The translations under genes were made by a program, and so were the position numbers. The notes under the pieces are model-generated. The model was not told the DNA's origin. It made no database searches and was given only the letters and a program-made list of their open reading frames with translations. Below are positions 53,883 to 62,303 of a stretch of 64,000 nt of DNA, one piece after another (the stretch's first letter is position 1; the number at the start of each line of letters is the position of its first letter). The DNA is from CAZUSO01 sp964622775. GTDB lineage: Bacteria > Bacteroidota > Bacteroidia > Chitinophagales > Chitinophagaceae. The DNA is taken from NCBI GenBank assembly GCA_964622775.1, contig CAZUSO010000007.1, positions 1 through 64,000 on the forward strand. The letters are read 5' to 3'.

Positions 53883-55026
53883 TGAGCGCATCGTATATTA
53901 ACAGCCCGTTTTTAGCAATCACCCTTTCCCCGTCTTCCAGCCCCGCACTGATATAGGTCCTTGCTCCTAACTGGCCATATAGCTCTACTTTACGGGTTTC
54001 GATATGGTGCTTGTCTTTAAATACCATAACCCAATATTTGCTTTTTTCAAAAATTACCGCAGAGGAAGGAATGGCAGTCATATACTGATTTTCCGAAAAG
54101 CTGACCACTACAGTGCAGGTCATTTCCGGTTTTAATTTCAAATCACTATTAGGTATTTTCACCCTTACTTTCATTGATTTGGTAAGGGGGTCAATGGCAT
54201 TGAATATCTTATCTATTTTCCCTTTGAATGGCATGCCCGGGAAAGCCAGGGTATTTACCGTGACGTCATAACCTACCTTTATCTTTGCAATGTCGCTTTC
54301 ATTTACATTGGCCAGCGCCCATACTTCATCTATATCTGCAATGGAAAAAACGGGATCGGAATTATCTAATTTTATTTGCTCGTTCTGATTGATATTTTTT
54401 GTGACGACAAAACCGCTTATAGGCGCGGTTACATTATAAAGGGAGCCGCCTTTTAAACTGTAAATACTGTATATTTCATTAATCCTTACCAGTTCTGCTT
54501 TTGCCTTTTCGAGTTCTCTTTCGGCTGCGGCAACATCTTTTTCGGAATTTAATTTTCCGGCAAAAAGGTCTTTAGCTACCTGCAGGTTTTTCTCCGCTAT
54601 GGCTACATCATTAACGGCGTCTAATTTTTCTTTTTGAAAAGAAGCCACTTCGCTGCTTTGAATAGAGACCAATGTCTGTCCCTGCTTAACATAGTCGCCA
54701 AGCTCTACATTAATGGATTTCACAATCCCGCTGAGGATGGGATAGACCTGTGCCAGTTTATTATTATCGGCTGTTATTTTTCCAAACAAGCGGATTTCGT
54801 TTTTTACTTCTTCCCGCTTAGCCGTATAAAATTCACATTTAGCCATCATCGTATCGCTCATGGAAAAAGCGGTAAGCGTTTCTTTGGCTTGTTTATTTTG
54901 ACAACCTGACATTATCAGGCAGAAAAGTATAAAGTTGAGCATTGCGCATTGAGCATTGACAATTCTTTGATTCACTTTCTTCATATTTTGCTCGTTTTTC
55001 AATATTGCTTGTTGTCCATTGTCCAT
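53875..55026 (-). CDS. Periplasmic adaptor of RND efflux (CusB type), lipoprotein
   Basis: 383 residues. Lipobox-type IMSGC near residue 43 follows an unusually long N-terminus. Starts at 55026 (ATG overlapping the TolC stop), 54984 or 54942 are all possible. The hybrid structure is typical: beta-barrel/hairpin lipoyl domains (ITADNNKLAQVYPILSGIVKSI, YDVTAPISGFVVTKNINQNE), a coiled coil at about residues 140-180, and NSDLKLKPEMTCTVVVSF. The adaptor joins the RND pump to TolC. Its N-terminal region contains repeats of CAATGCGCAATGCTCAA type. Confidence 0.85.
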   Translation of the reverse strand: MDNGQQAILKNEQNMKKVNQRIVNAQCAMLNFILFCLIMSGCQNKQAKETLTAFSMSDTMMAKCEFYTAKREEVKNEIRLFGKITADNNKLAQVYPILSGIVKSINVELGDYVKQGQTLVSIQSSEVASFQKEKLDAVNDVAIAEKNLQVAKDLFAGKLNSEKDVAAAERELEKAKAELVRINEIYSIYSLKGGSLYNVTAPISGFVVTKNINQNEQIKLDNSDPVFSIADIDEVWALANVNESDIAKIKVGYDVTVNTLAFPGMPFKGKIDKIFNAIDPLTKSMKVRVKIPNSDLKLKPEMTCTVVVSFSENQYMTAIPSSAVIFEKSKYWVMVFKDKHHIETRKVELYGQLGARTYISAGLEDGERVIAKNGLLIYDALND

Positions 55027-56282
55027 TAATAAATATCTTTCCCGATTAACAGATTTAATTGTTCTGCCGATTCCACCAACTGGGTTCTTATTCGGGTAAG
55101 CTCGGTCAGCACTTCGTTATATGCTTCGAAAAAATCAATAAACTCAATGATAGAAACATTTTGTTTTTGAAAATTAACGGTCATGCCTTTTACCGTAACT
55201 TCAAAATCCTCGTTGTAAAGCGCGGTTGCTTTCTGATATTCAGAAACGGTTTGAGCGTAGAAAGCGTAGGTGTTTTGCAGGCTGCTCATGATTTCGTTTT
55301 GCATGGCCTGTAAGTTATAGTCCGCTTCTTTTAATCTGAATTGAGCAGATTTAATATTGCCCTGGTTTCTGTTCCATAACGGCAGCGGAATGGCTAAACC
55401 CGTATTAATCTGGTTATTAAACGGCCCGCTTCTTTGGTCATAAGATGTGAACAGATTGATATCCGGCGTGGCTGATCTTTTTTGGGACTTCAGATATTGC
55501 TCCGCCAGAATTTTATCCTGTTGGGTCAGGAGTAATTCAGGCCTGTTGAGCAGCGCTTCGCTTTTTAGATCAGGGAGAACGTTCGGCTTTATGTATTGCT
55601 CAATTTCCTGTTTTGAAAATTGAAACTCAATCCATGAAGATGTTTGCAGGAGGGTTTGTAAACCGGCCTGGGCCTCATAGTATTGCTTATATAATTCGGC
55701 ACGGTCATTATTCAGTTTTAAATATGCACCTTTTAGTCTTACGACATCTTTAAGCGGAATATTTCCCTTATCTGCCTGAATCTGATAAACGGCAAGCAAG
55801 GTGTCTAATAATGCCATCTGGCTATTGTATCGGGACAACAAAAGCTGCTGTTGCCCGATGGCAAACAAACCGCTGTGCAGACGAAATTTGAGTTGCCTTG
55901 TCAATTGCTGAAATTCCAGCCCGGCAATCAGGGCATTGGTTTTTGCCATTTCAATTTCCGGTTTCCTTTTCCCTCCCAATACGATCAGTTGTTCAAGCTG
56001 AAATGACTTCTGTCCTGTTTGGCCAACATGAATGAATTTGTTATTATCGGGGTCATAAGCATTAAAATCAGCCGTAAAAACCGGGTTAGGATAAAGCTTT
56101 GCCTGAATGATCTGTGCTTTTTGCGCTTCTATGTTCATAGAAGAAGCAAGCAGATAAAAATTATTGGAAATAAAAATACTGTCGGCTTGTTGAAGATTGA
56201 TCCTGAGCGTGTCCTGCCCATGTGCCGGATACGTTATTAAAAACAGCATGATAAGGACTATTCCGCGCCTGCGCCTGTTCAT
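55026..56282 (-). CDS. TolC-family outer-membrane efflux protein (CusC type)
   Basis: 418 residues. Signal peptide RRRGIVLIMLFLITYPAHG. It shows the TolC pattern of two long coiled-coil repeats: LQQADSIFISNNFYLLASS, LYPNPVFTADFNAYDP, and later NTGLAIPLPLWNRNQGNIKSAQ with QNTYAFYAQ. It forms the outer-membrane exit channel for the RND pump. Its stop overlaps the adaptor ATG (TAATG). A regulatory region with direct repeats lies in the 142-base gap ahead of it. Confidence 0.88.
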   Translation of the reverse strand: MNRRRRGIVLIMLFLITYPAHGQDTLRINLQQADSIFISNNFYLLASSMNIEAQKAQIIQAKLYPNPVFTADFNAYDPDNNKFIHVGQTGQKSFQLEQLIVLGGKRKPEIEMAKTNALIAGLEFQQLTRQLKFRLHSGLFAIGQQQLLLSRYNSQMALLDTLLAVYQIQADKGNIPLKDVVRLKGAYLKLNNDRAELYKQYYEAQAGLQTLLQTSSWIEFQFSKQEIEQYIKPNVLPDLKSEALLNRPELLLTQQDKILAEQYLKSQKRSATPDINLFTSYDQRSGPFNNQINTGLAIPLPLWNRNQGNIKSAQFRLKEADYNLQAMQNEIMSSLQNTYAFYAQTVSEYQKATALYNEDFEVTVKGMTVNFQKQNVSIIEFIDFFEAYNEVLTELTRIRTQLVESAEQLNLLIGKDIY

Positions 56283-56308
56283 TGTTGCCGTGTCTTTTAA
56301 ATGAAGTG

Positions 56309-56316
56309 CAAAGATT
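56309..56316 (-). promoter_or_regulatory. Probable -7 promoter element of the metal-efflux operon
   Basis: AATCTTTG on the minus strand, one mismatch from TAnnTTTG, 26 bases before the TolC start. Direct repeats lie immediately upstream. Confidence 0.4.
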
Positions 56317-56325
56317 GAAACGGCT

Positions 56326-56364
56326 ACCTTAAAAAGACCTTAAGGCGGATAAAATTTAGCTTAA
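56326..56364 (-). promoter_or_regulatory. Putative OmpR-type operator of the metal-efflux operon
   Basis: On the minus strand TTAAGGT occurs at 56343-56337 and again at 56332-56326, exactly 11 bases apart. A related TTAAGCT lies at 56364-56358, 21 bases before the first. Direct repeats one or two helical turns apart just upstream of the -33 region are the usual binding sites of winged-helix response regulators of the OmpR/CusR family, and such a gene is found upstream. Confidence 0.5.
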
Positions 56365-56424
56365 AGGAAGTTCAGGCAGCATACGGATTTACCCAGGTTC
56401 TTATCCGTGATATCTGCAGGCTAA

Positions 56425-57789
56425 TCAGCTTAAAGGCAATGCTATAATAAACACATTACAACCGGCAACGGGAGTATGATAGGCGATATGGCCATGGTGT
56501 AAAGCGAGAATTTTATAAACAAAAACCAAACCTAAGCCAAATCCTCTTTTCCCCTTGCTGTTCGCTCCCCTGAAAAAATGCTGAAACAGAAATTGATTTT
56601 CACTTTCAGAAATTCCCGCACCCTTATTTTCAAAAATAACCTGGATCGCGCCGTTCCCGCTTCCAATCCGGATTTTTGCTTTGTGATCACAACTGTATTG
56701 AATACAGTTATGCATCAGGTTCATAAATGCCGCCTTTAGCAAACGGGCATTGGCGTAAAGTATTAAATTATTCTCATCCTCTGTTTGAGCATATTCAATG
56801 GAAAACTGAAAGTCGGGGTAAATATTTTTTAATTCGTCGGCAACATCGAAAATCAATTCATCAATTCTGATCTTATCCTGCTTTAGCGTATTTCCTGTTT
56901 CCGCTTTTGCAATTTCGAGGAGGGAATTAATTATTTCACTCAGGTTCCTGGTATCTTCTTTTTGGTTTTTAATAAGGGTTTGTATTGTTTCGATATCAGT
57001 CTCCTTTTCTATTCTTTCAAAATTTGAAACCAATACGGCAATGGGAGTTTTTAATTCGTGGGAAATATGATAGATCGCATGCTTTTGAAAAGAAAAAACT
57101 TCATTCATTCTTTTCATTAATTTATTGAATTGCTGGGCAAGTATGGTGATTTCGCTTTTGGATTGTTTAAATTCAATAGGATTGTATTCCCCTTCAAAAT
57201 TATAACCGCTGATTTTTTGGGTAATGGAAATAAGTGGCTGCGTAATTTTTTTAGATAAAAAGTATGCTGTTAGAATTACAGCCACCGAGATGATGAGGAA
57301 ACTGGCCAACAGAATATATTTAAGATAATTCAGCTTGGCATATCCGGATTTATCATACGCTTTACTGATTCCATAATAAATGCGCCCGTCCATTTCAAAA
57401 TACAGACCCACCACATCGTATAATTCGTCTTTACTTTCGTACCAGCTATTATCAGCTGATAATTTTTGCAAAATTTCTCCGGAGTATGGTATGGGCGTGT
57501 CGTCAATGCTTGAATAAATCAGTTCTTTGCTATAGTTGAAAATCAGCAGTTTTTCGTTGTAAAGATCATTTATGGTAAGGCGGTCAATCGCTTCCGTTAA
57601 TTCATTATCCGCTTTCTTTATTTCCGTCAGAAAAAAGAGGGTGGATTTTATCTTCTCCTTTTGGCGCTGCTGAAATTCTTCTTCCCGGTATCCCGCGAAA
57701 AGGGTGTAGATAAAAAATAAGGCTATCCCGATTAATGAAATAGTCGTTAATGAAAAATAGAACAATATTTTTTTCCTAATTCCCATCAT
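56425..57789 (-). CDS. Sensor histidine kinase of the metal-efflux locus (CusS-like)
   Basis: 454 residues from ATG 57789; ATG 57786 is equally possible. Two membrane helices (FYFSLTTISLIGIALFFIYT and YILLASFLIISVAVILTAYF) enclose a periplasmic sensor of about 130 residues. A HAMP domain follows, then the H-box ISHELKTPIAVL (His about 244), N-box region MHNCIQYSC (Asn), and a G-box GKRGFGLGLVFVY. It phosphorylates the paired response regulator, overlapping its gene by about 14 bases. Metal sensing is inferred from the adjacent pump operon. Confidence 0.87.
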   Translation of the reverse strand: MMGIRKKILFYFSLTTISLIGIALFFIYTLFAGYREEEFQQRQKEKIKSTLFFLTEIKKADNELTEAIDRLTINDLYNEKLLIFNYSKELIYSSIDDTPIPYSGEILQKLSADNSWYESKDELYDVVGLYFEMDGRIYYGISKAYDKSGYAKLNYLKYILLASFLIISVAVILTAYFLSKKITQPLISITQKISGYNFEGEYNPIEFKQSKSEITILAQQFNKLMKRMNEVFSFQKHAIYHISHELKTPIAVLVSNFERIEKETDIETIQTLIKNQKEDTRNLSEIINSLLEIAKAETGNTLKQDKIRIDELIFDVADELKNIYPDFQFSIEYAQTEDENNLILYANARLLKAAFMNLMHNCIQYSCDHKAKIRIGSGNGAIQVIFENKGAGISESENQFLFQHFFRGANSKGKRGFGLGLVFVYKILALHHGHIAYHTPVAGCNVFIIALPLS

Positions 57790-58456
57790 CAAAATAATAT
57801 CCGTAACCTACTTTCGTTTTAATGCTGTTTTTCCCAAAAGGTTTGTCCACTTTATTGCGAAGAAAATTAATGTAAACCTCAATAGTATTGGTATTTGCAT
57901 CGACAATGCTCCCCCATATTTCCCGAATCAACTGGTTTTTTGAAACCAGCTCGCCTTTACATTCAATCAGCTTAACCAGAATCTGAAATTCCCTGGGAGT
58001 TAATACGATCTCATTCCCCTGTCTGGATACTTTTTTCGTTGTATGATTAATTACCATATCGCCGCAGGCAATGATGGCTGTTTTTGTTTCTGCCTTTATG
58101 TTTCTTTTAAGCAATGCATTTACCCTTAACAGCAGTTCCCGCATATAAAAAGGTTTTGTCAGATAATCATCAGCTCCGCAATGATATCCCTGAACCTTAT
58201 CCTCCAGCTCACTGAAAGCCGTAAGCATGATTACCGGTGTATTCGTATTGTATTGCCGGAAATGTTTACATATATCGAAGCCGTTTTTCCCGGGCAGGTT
58301 TATATCCATTATTATACAATCAAAAGATTCTTTCTTTAATACCCTTTCCGCCAGTGAACCATCATAGAGCGAAACCGTTTTAAATGCTTCTGTCTTTAAT
58401 GCTTCGCTGATGTTTTGGTTTAGCGTATGGTCATCTTCTATAACAAGTATTTTCAT
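57776..58456 (-). CDS. OmpR/PhoB-family response regulator (CusR-like)
   Basis: 226 residues. The receiver domain has acidic residues in VIEDD, Asp51 in CIIMDINLPG and Lys in YLTKPFYMREL. The winged-helix output domain follows at about 125-225 (VLTPREFQILVKLIECKG, NTIEVYINFLRNKVD and GYGYYF). Together with the histidine kinase it should activate the efflux operon at the repeats near 56326-56364. Its own promoter region is interrupted by the IS630 element whose left end lies 23 bases before the start codon, so expression may depend on the IS. Confidence 0.92.
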   Translation of the reverse strand: MKILVIEDDHTLNQNISEALKTEAFKTVSLYDGSLAERVLKKESFDCIIMDINLPGKNGFDICKHFRQYNTNTPVIMLTAFSELEDKVQGYHCGADDYLTKPFYMRELLLRVNALLKRNIKAETKTAIIACGDMVINHTTKKVSRQGNEIVLTPREFQILVKLIECKGELVSKNQLIREIWGSIVDANTNTIEVYINFLRNKVDKPFGKNSIKTKVGYGYYFDDGN

Positions 58457-58478
58457 TCATATTAATCGTTTAGTAAAA

Positions 58479-59560
58479 TAGGACGTATAAATTTTTTACG
58501 CTGCATATTGGACGTGCTTTTCGTGATAGTATTTTTGCACCTGCCTTGGATTATCCTTTCTCTTTTTCATAAAATTTTCTACGTTGCTGCTCATCTGTTC
58601 CTTATTGACAGGGCGTTTCCTGCCTATTACATTGGTCTTCACATCTTGATTTAGATATTCCTGTGCATTAAGTTCGGGACTGTACGGTGGTATAAAAAAC
58701 ACCGCTATCCTATCCTTGTTTTCTCCTAACCATTCTTTGAGCATTTTTGTTTTGTGTGCAGGATGACCGTCCGTAATGAAAAATATTTTTTCCTTGCTAT
58801 ACCTTATCATACGTTTTAGAAAGTCGATAAATACTGCGCCGTTAAACCGTTCAATAATCATAAATTGCAAATGCCCTTTGTTGCTGATAGCAGAAATCAT
58901 GTTCAACGAAAACCGCTTGCCTGTTGCTTTTATCACAGGAGTTTCTCCTTTGGGAGCATAGCTCCTGCCTGCCTGGTGGTCGCTACGCATACCGGTTTCG
59001 TCTCCAAAATATATAGTTCCTTTTTCTTTAGCTGCTCTCTTTTTAATGGCGGGATATTCTTTATCCAACCATTGCCTTACCTGTTCCGGCTTCTGCTCAA
59101 ACGCCTTTCGGATAGGCTTTTGAGGCGTATAACCCCAACTGTTTAAATATCTGCCTACTTGCCAACGGCTAAGTTCTACACCGTATTTTTCTTTTATCAA
59201 TTGCTGCACGGCTTCTCGTGTCCATAACCCGAATGATAATTTTAATTGCTCAGGCATCTTGTCTTTTATGAGCCTGCGCACTTCCGCAGCTTGCACTCCG
59301 TTAATCTTTTTACCTTGCTTTACTCCCCGTTTCTTCGCATTAAGACCTCGAAATCCTTTATCCTTGTAGCGTTTCCATATTTTTTGGACACCATTCAAGG
59401 TTAATCCATATAAATCTGCTGCTTGTTGCTGAGTGCCTTTCCCCTTTTTCAAAAAATATACCACCAAAAGACGAACTCTTTCCTGTGAACTTTGGCTGCC
59501 GCGTGTTTGTGTTCCTTTCATTCTACAAAGGTAACTCAAATTTTTTTATATTACATACTA
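58479..59560 (-). mobile_element. IS630-family insertion sequence
   Basis: About 1082 bases including one transposase gene. Ends are inferred from TAGGACGTA at 58479 and the matching TAGTATGTA read inward from 59560, seven of nine bases shared. IS630 elements insert at TA, and both ends abut TA. Removing the element joins CATATTAAT-N12-TA-N12-ATTAATATG, a 9-bp inverted repeat with the TA in its exact centre. It is intact by gene content. Confidence 0.72.
58496..59521 (-). CDS. IS630 transposase
   Basis: 341 residues from ATG 59521, just after a -7 element TACCTTTG; a TTG start at 59539 is less likely. The N-terminus has a helix-turn-helix (QQAADLYGLTLNGVQKIWKRY) typical of IS630. The DDE catalytic residues are intact: Asp in YFGDETGMRSD, Asp in FITDGHPAHK and Glu in PPYSPELNAQEYLNQDVK. 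It should be functional. The ATG has almost no leader and no visible ribosome site. It lies directly upstream of, and in the same direction as, the metal response regulator. Confidence 0.93.
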   Translation of the reverse strand: MKGTQTRGSQSSQERVRLLVVYFLKKGKGTQQQAADLYGLTLNGVQKIWKRYKDKGFRGLNAKKRGVKQGKKINGVQAAEVRRLIKDKMPEQLKLSFGLWTREAVQQLIKEKYGVELSRWQVGRYLNSWGYTPQKPIRKAFEQKPEQVRQWLDKEYPAIKKRAAKEKGTIYFGDETGMRSDHQAGRSYAPKGETPVIKATGKRFSLNMISAISNKGHLQFMIIERFNGAVFIDFLKRMIRYSKEKIFFITDGHPAHKTKMLKEWLGENKDRIAVFFIPPYSPELNAQEYLNQDVKTNVIGRKRPVNKEQMSSNVENFMKKRKDNPRQVQKYYHEKHVQYAA

Positions 59561-59681
59561 ATTTATGCTCTTATTAATATGTATGCTACTTGATGACTGT
59601 TACAGCAAGATAATGTCCTTCCATACTAAGTGCGCCAAAAGCATATACTATTGAATTTTTGCATTAATTTCGACAGTCAAA

Positions 59682-59750
59682 ATGATTTTACAACAAATAC
59701 CGTCCATGAAATTCTCCTTTGTGATGCAAAAGAATACAACGCCTGAATGA
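59682..59750 (+). CDS. Short upstream ORF overlapping the AraC start (leader peptide candidate)
   Basis: ATG 59682 opens a 22-codon frame, MILQQIPSMKFSF then VMQKNTTPE. Its TGA at 59748-59750 overlaps the ATG of the AraC regulator gene (ATGA), so ribosomes finishing it could restart there. No signal peptide or family is seen. It could be a regulatory leader peptide or chance. Only the exact overlap supports it. Confidence 0.4.
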   Translation: MILQQIPSMKFSFVMQKNTTPE

Positions 59751-60586
59751 ACAAACAAAAAATCTCGCAACACCCGTTATTGAACAAATCAGGACAAAAA
59801 GTCCGGTTTGATATTCAGGATTGGGGCAATGTTTCCACTTATGACTTTCTGAAAGCACACCGGCATTTCTTTCACGAAATACTGGTTTTTGAAAAAGGGA
59901 AAGCCCAGCACGATATCGACTTCAAAACCTTCGAAGGCAAAAAAGGGCAAATACATTTTGTACATTCGGACAATGTACATCTTTTAGTAAGAGCGGAAAA
60001 CTCCCAGGGATTTAGTATCTTGTTTACTGCTGATTACTTCAATGGGGAAATCATTGAACAATTGCCGTTTTATTCAACAAAACCATTTAGACAATTAGAT
60101 AAACCAACTTTTAAAACCTTTTTGCAGTTAGTTAAATTAATCAGGGAGGAGACAGATGGCCAGTCCGTAGTATCTGATAAACTGATTTATTGTTATGCCA
60201 ATTCTTTAATGTTATTACTTCTTAAAAACACGGCAGATTCAACAGGCTGTCAAAAATCAAACTACCAAACAGAGTACATCCAGACTTTTAGAAAGCTGAT
60301 TAAAGAAAACTTTAAGCAACATTTTACCGTAGAAAAATATGCAGAATTGACAGGGATTTCTCCCAAACATTTAATTGACCTTTGCAAAACACAGACAGGG
60401 AAAACTCCGCTCAAGCTAATCCAGGAACACATCATCATTGAAGCTAAAAGGCTTTTCTATTATACTAAAAAGACTATAAAAGAAGTGGCTTATGAACTTC
60501 ACTTTGACACACCCGCAAGTTTTTCCAAATATTTCAAATCAGCAACAGGACATGCGCCATCCATATACAGAAAAAAAGGCAGGTAA
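59747..60586 (+). CDS. AraC-family transcriptional regulator
   Basis: 279 residues. The N-terminal half is a cupin-like ligand domain (HRHFFHEILVFEKGKA with metal-type His, GQIHFVHSDNVHLLV). The C-terminal 100 residues form the double helix-turn-helix: FTVEKYAELTGISPKHLIDLCK and KEVAYELHFDTPASFSKYFKSATGHAPSIYR. AraC regulators bind a small molecule and activate or repress transport or catabolic genes. It starts 4 bases inside the end of a short upstream frame and is next to the IS630 element. It may regulate itself or neighbours, but no target is visible. Confidence 0.9.
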   Translation: MNKQKISQHPLLNKSGQKVRFDIQDWGNVSTYDFLKAHRHFFHEILVFEKGKAQHDIDFKTFEGKKGQIHFVHSDNVHLLVRAENSQGFSILFTADYFNGEIIEQLPFYSTKPFRQLDKPTFKTFLQLVKLIREETDGQSVVSDKLIYCYANSLMLLLLKNTADSTGCQKSNYQTEYIQTFRKLIKENFKQHFTVEKYAELTGISPKHLIDLCKTQTGKTPLKLIQEHIIIEAKRLFYYTKKTIKEVAYELHFDTPASFSKYFKSATGHAPSIYRKKGR

Positions 60587-60677
60587 GAAATAAGCAACAT
60601 TTTCCGAATAATGACTATTTCCCATAAAGATTGGTAACCCGATATTTGTAATTATCAATCATAAAAAATCTTCAATT

Positions 60678-62228
60678 ATGAAAAGTAAACTTATCGTTCG
60701 CCGGTTTATGGTATGGAGCAGTTTGATCTTTGGAATTTTAATTTCCTATGGGGCAAATGCGCAGATTCCGGCAGTCTCATGGGAAACCCGGTTGGGCGGG
60801 CCTTATACGGACGGCTTTAATGCCATCGCACAAACGCAAGACGGCGGATACGTCGCTACCGGAATATATAACGGCGGAAGCCTAAATGGGAATTACGATT
60901 ACTGGATACAAAAAATAAATGGTAATGGGGAGGCCGCATGGAGTAAGACCTATGGCGGGACTGCTCAGGACCAGGCGAACGCTATTATTCAAACGGACGA
61001 TGGCGGATACATGGTGGGGGGAACGGCTATGTCAATCGATGGTGACGTAACCGGCGCTCATGGGGGGAATGATGCCTGGATCCTAAAGTTAGACAGTTTC
61101 GGCAATGTAATATGGAAAAGGTGTTATGGTGGGAGTTCCTTTGAATCATTGTCAAAAATTTTAAAACTACCGGACAATACTTTTATGATATTAGGATCGA
61201 CAAGTTCAGATGACGGGGACCTGACAGGGATCAATACGGTTAATTTTTTTGGGGAAGGTAATATCTGGCTAATGAAAATAGGTGCAGACGGAGCCATACT
61301 GTGGCAAAAAACGTATGGCGGATCGGGATCCGATGCGGCTTTTGACATTATAGCTATGCCGGATGGGGGGTTTACACTGTCCGGAACCGAAGCTACCCCG
61401 ACAGGCATGTTTGACCTATGGGTATGCAGAACGGACTCTTTGGGACATATAGATTGGGAAAGCGTTTTCGGCTATGGGGACTATGACGAGGCTTATGCTC
61501 TGGCAGCGACGGATGACGACAATATACTGATTGCGGGCCATACGCTCTCTACGGAATTTCCGGAATTTAACGGAGGTGGTTCCGATGCCATCATCGCGAA
61601 GCTGGACGGGGCAACCGGCGATTTTATCTGGCATAAAGCAATAGGCGGCAGCAGATCTGAATGGATAACAAGCATAACCGCCCACAATGGTTTATATATC
61701 CTGGCAGGCACTTCTAATAGTTCAGACGGGGCTATTTCCACACCTCTTGGCGAATGGGATATATGGCTTGTGGCTATTGATAATATGGGGAATATCCAAT
61801 GGGATAAAAATTTTGGGGGCGGCGGAACAGAAGCTGGAAGCGCTTATCCGGTTAGTATTATCCCGACTACCGACAATGGCCTTGTAGTAGCCAGCATGAC
61901 AGGCTCTGATGAAATAAGCGGAGGTGGGGGATTATGGGATGGGTATGTCTTTAAGCTTAAAAATAATGCACTGGGAATTAGGGAAAGCAAGCTATCAGGC
62001 ATTTCCATTTATCCCAATCCTGCAAGCAATTATCTGCATATTCGGGTAAATGAAACAGGGGCATACAAATACAAGCTTATTGACGTAGCCGGCAGCGTAT
62101 TAAAATCAGGTTCGTTCATCACTCCGGGGGAAAATATCAGCATGGAAACTATTCCGGCAGGAACATACTTTTTACAAGTACAAAATGAAAAACGCCAAAC
62201 ATCCGTAAAAAAAATTATTAAGCGTTAA
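60678..62228 (+). CDS. T9SS type A sorting domain protein with beta-propeller-like repeats
   Basis: 516 residues. Signal peptide through YGANAQ. From residue 40 to 430 there are about six repeats of the form W-x-K-T-x-G-G-T-x-x-D-x-A-x-x-I-x-x-T-x-D-G-G-Y with variations (DGGYVATGIYNGG, DDGGYMVGGTAMSIDG, DGGFTLSGTEATP). They match the Kelch/propeller-like segments of secreted Bacteroidota proteins. The sorting domain at the end reads ISIYPNPASNYLHIRV, YKLIDVAGSVLKSG and IPAGTYFLQV, ending KIIKR. It is exported by the type IX system. Function unknown. Confidence 0.85.
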   Translation: MKSKLIVRRFMVWSSLIFGILISYGANAQIPAVSWETRLGGPYTDGFNAIAQTQDGGYVATGIYNGGSLNGNYDYWIQKINGNGEAAWSKTYGGTAQDQANAIIQTDDGGYMVGGTAMSIDGDVTGAHGGNDAWILKLDSFGNVIWKRCYGGSSFESLSKILKLPDNTFMILGSTSSDDGDLTGINTVNFFGEGNIWLMKIGADGAILWQKTYGGSGSDAAFDIIAMPDGGFTLSGTEATPTGMFDLWVCRTDSLGHIDWESVFGYGDYDEAYALAATDDDNILIAGHTLSTEFPEFNGGGSDAIIAKLDGATGDFIWHKAIGGSRSEWITSITAHNGLYILAGTSNSSDGAISTPLGEWDIWLVAIDNMGNIQWDKNFGGGGTEAGSAYPVSIIPTTDNGLVVASMTGSDEISGGGGLWDGYVFKLKNNALGIRESKLSGISIYPNPASNYLHIRVNETGAYKYKLIDVAGSVLKSGSFITPGENISMETIPAGTYFLQVQNEKRQTSVKKIIKR

Positions 62229-62230
62229 AC

Positions 62231-62238
62231 TATTTTTG
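62231..62238 (+). promoter_or_regulatory. -7 promoter element of the metzincin gene
   Basis: TATTTTTG matches the consensus and lies 65 bases ahead of the start at 62304. Confidence 0.5.
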
Positions 62239-62303
62239 CAAATATTAGAATTAATCGATCGAACTAAACCGTCTCCATTCAGAAAACAAAAAATCGTTTA
62301 ATT

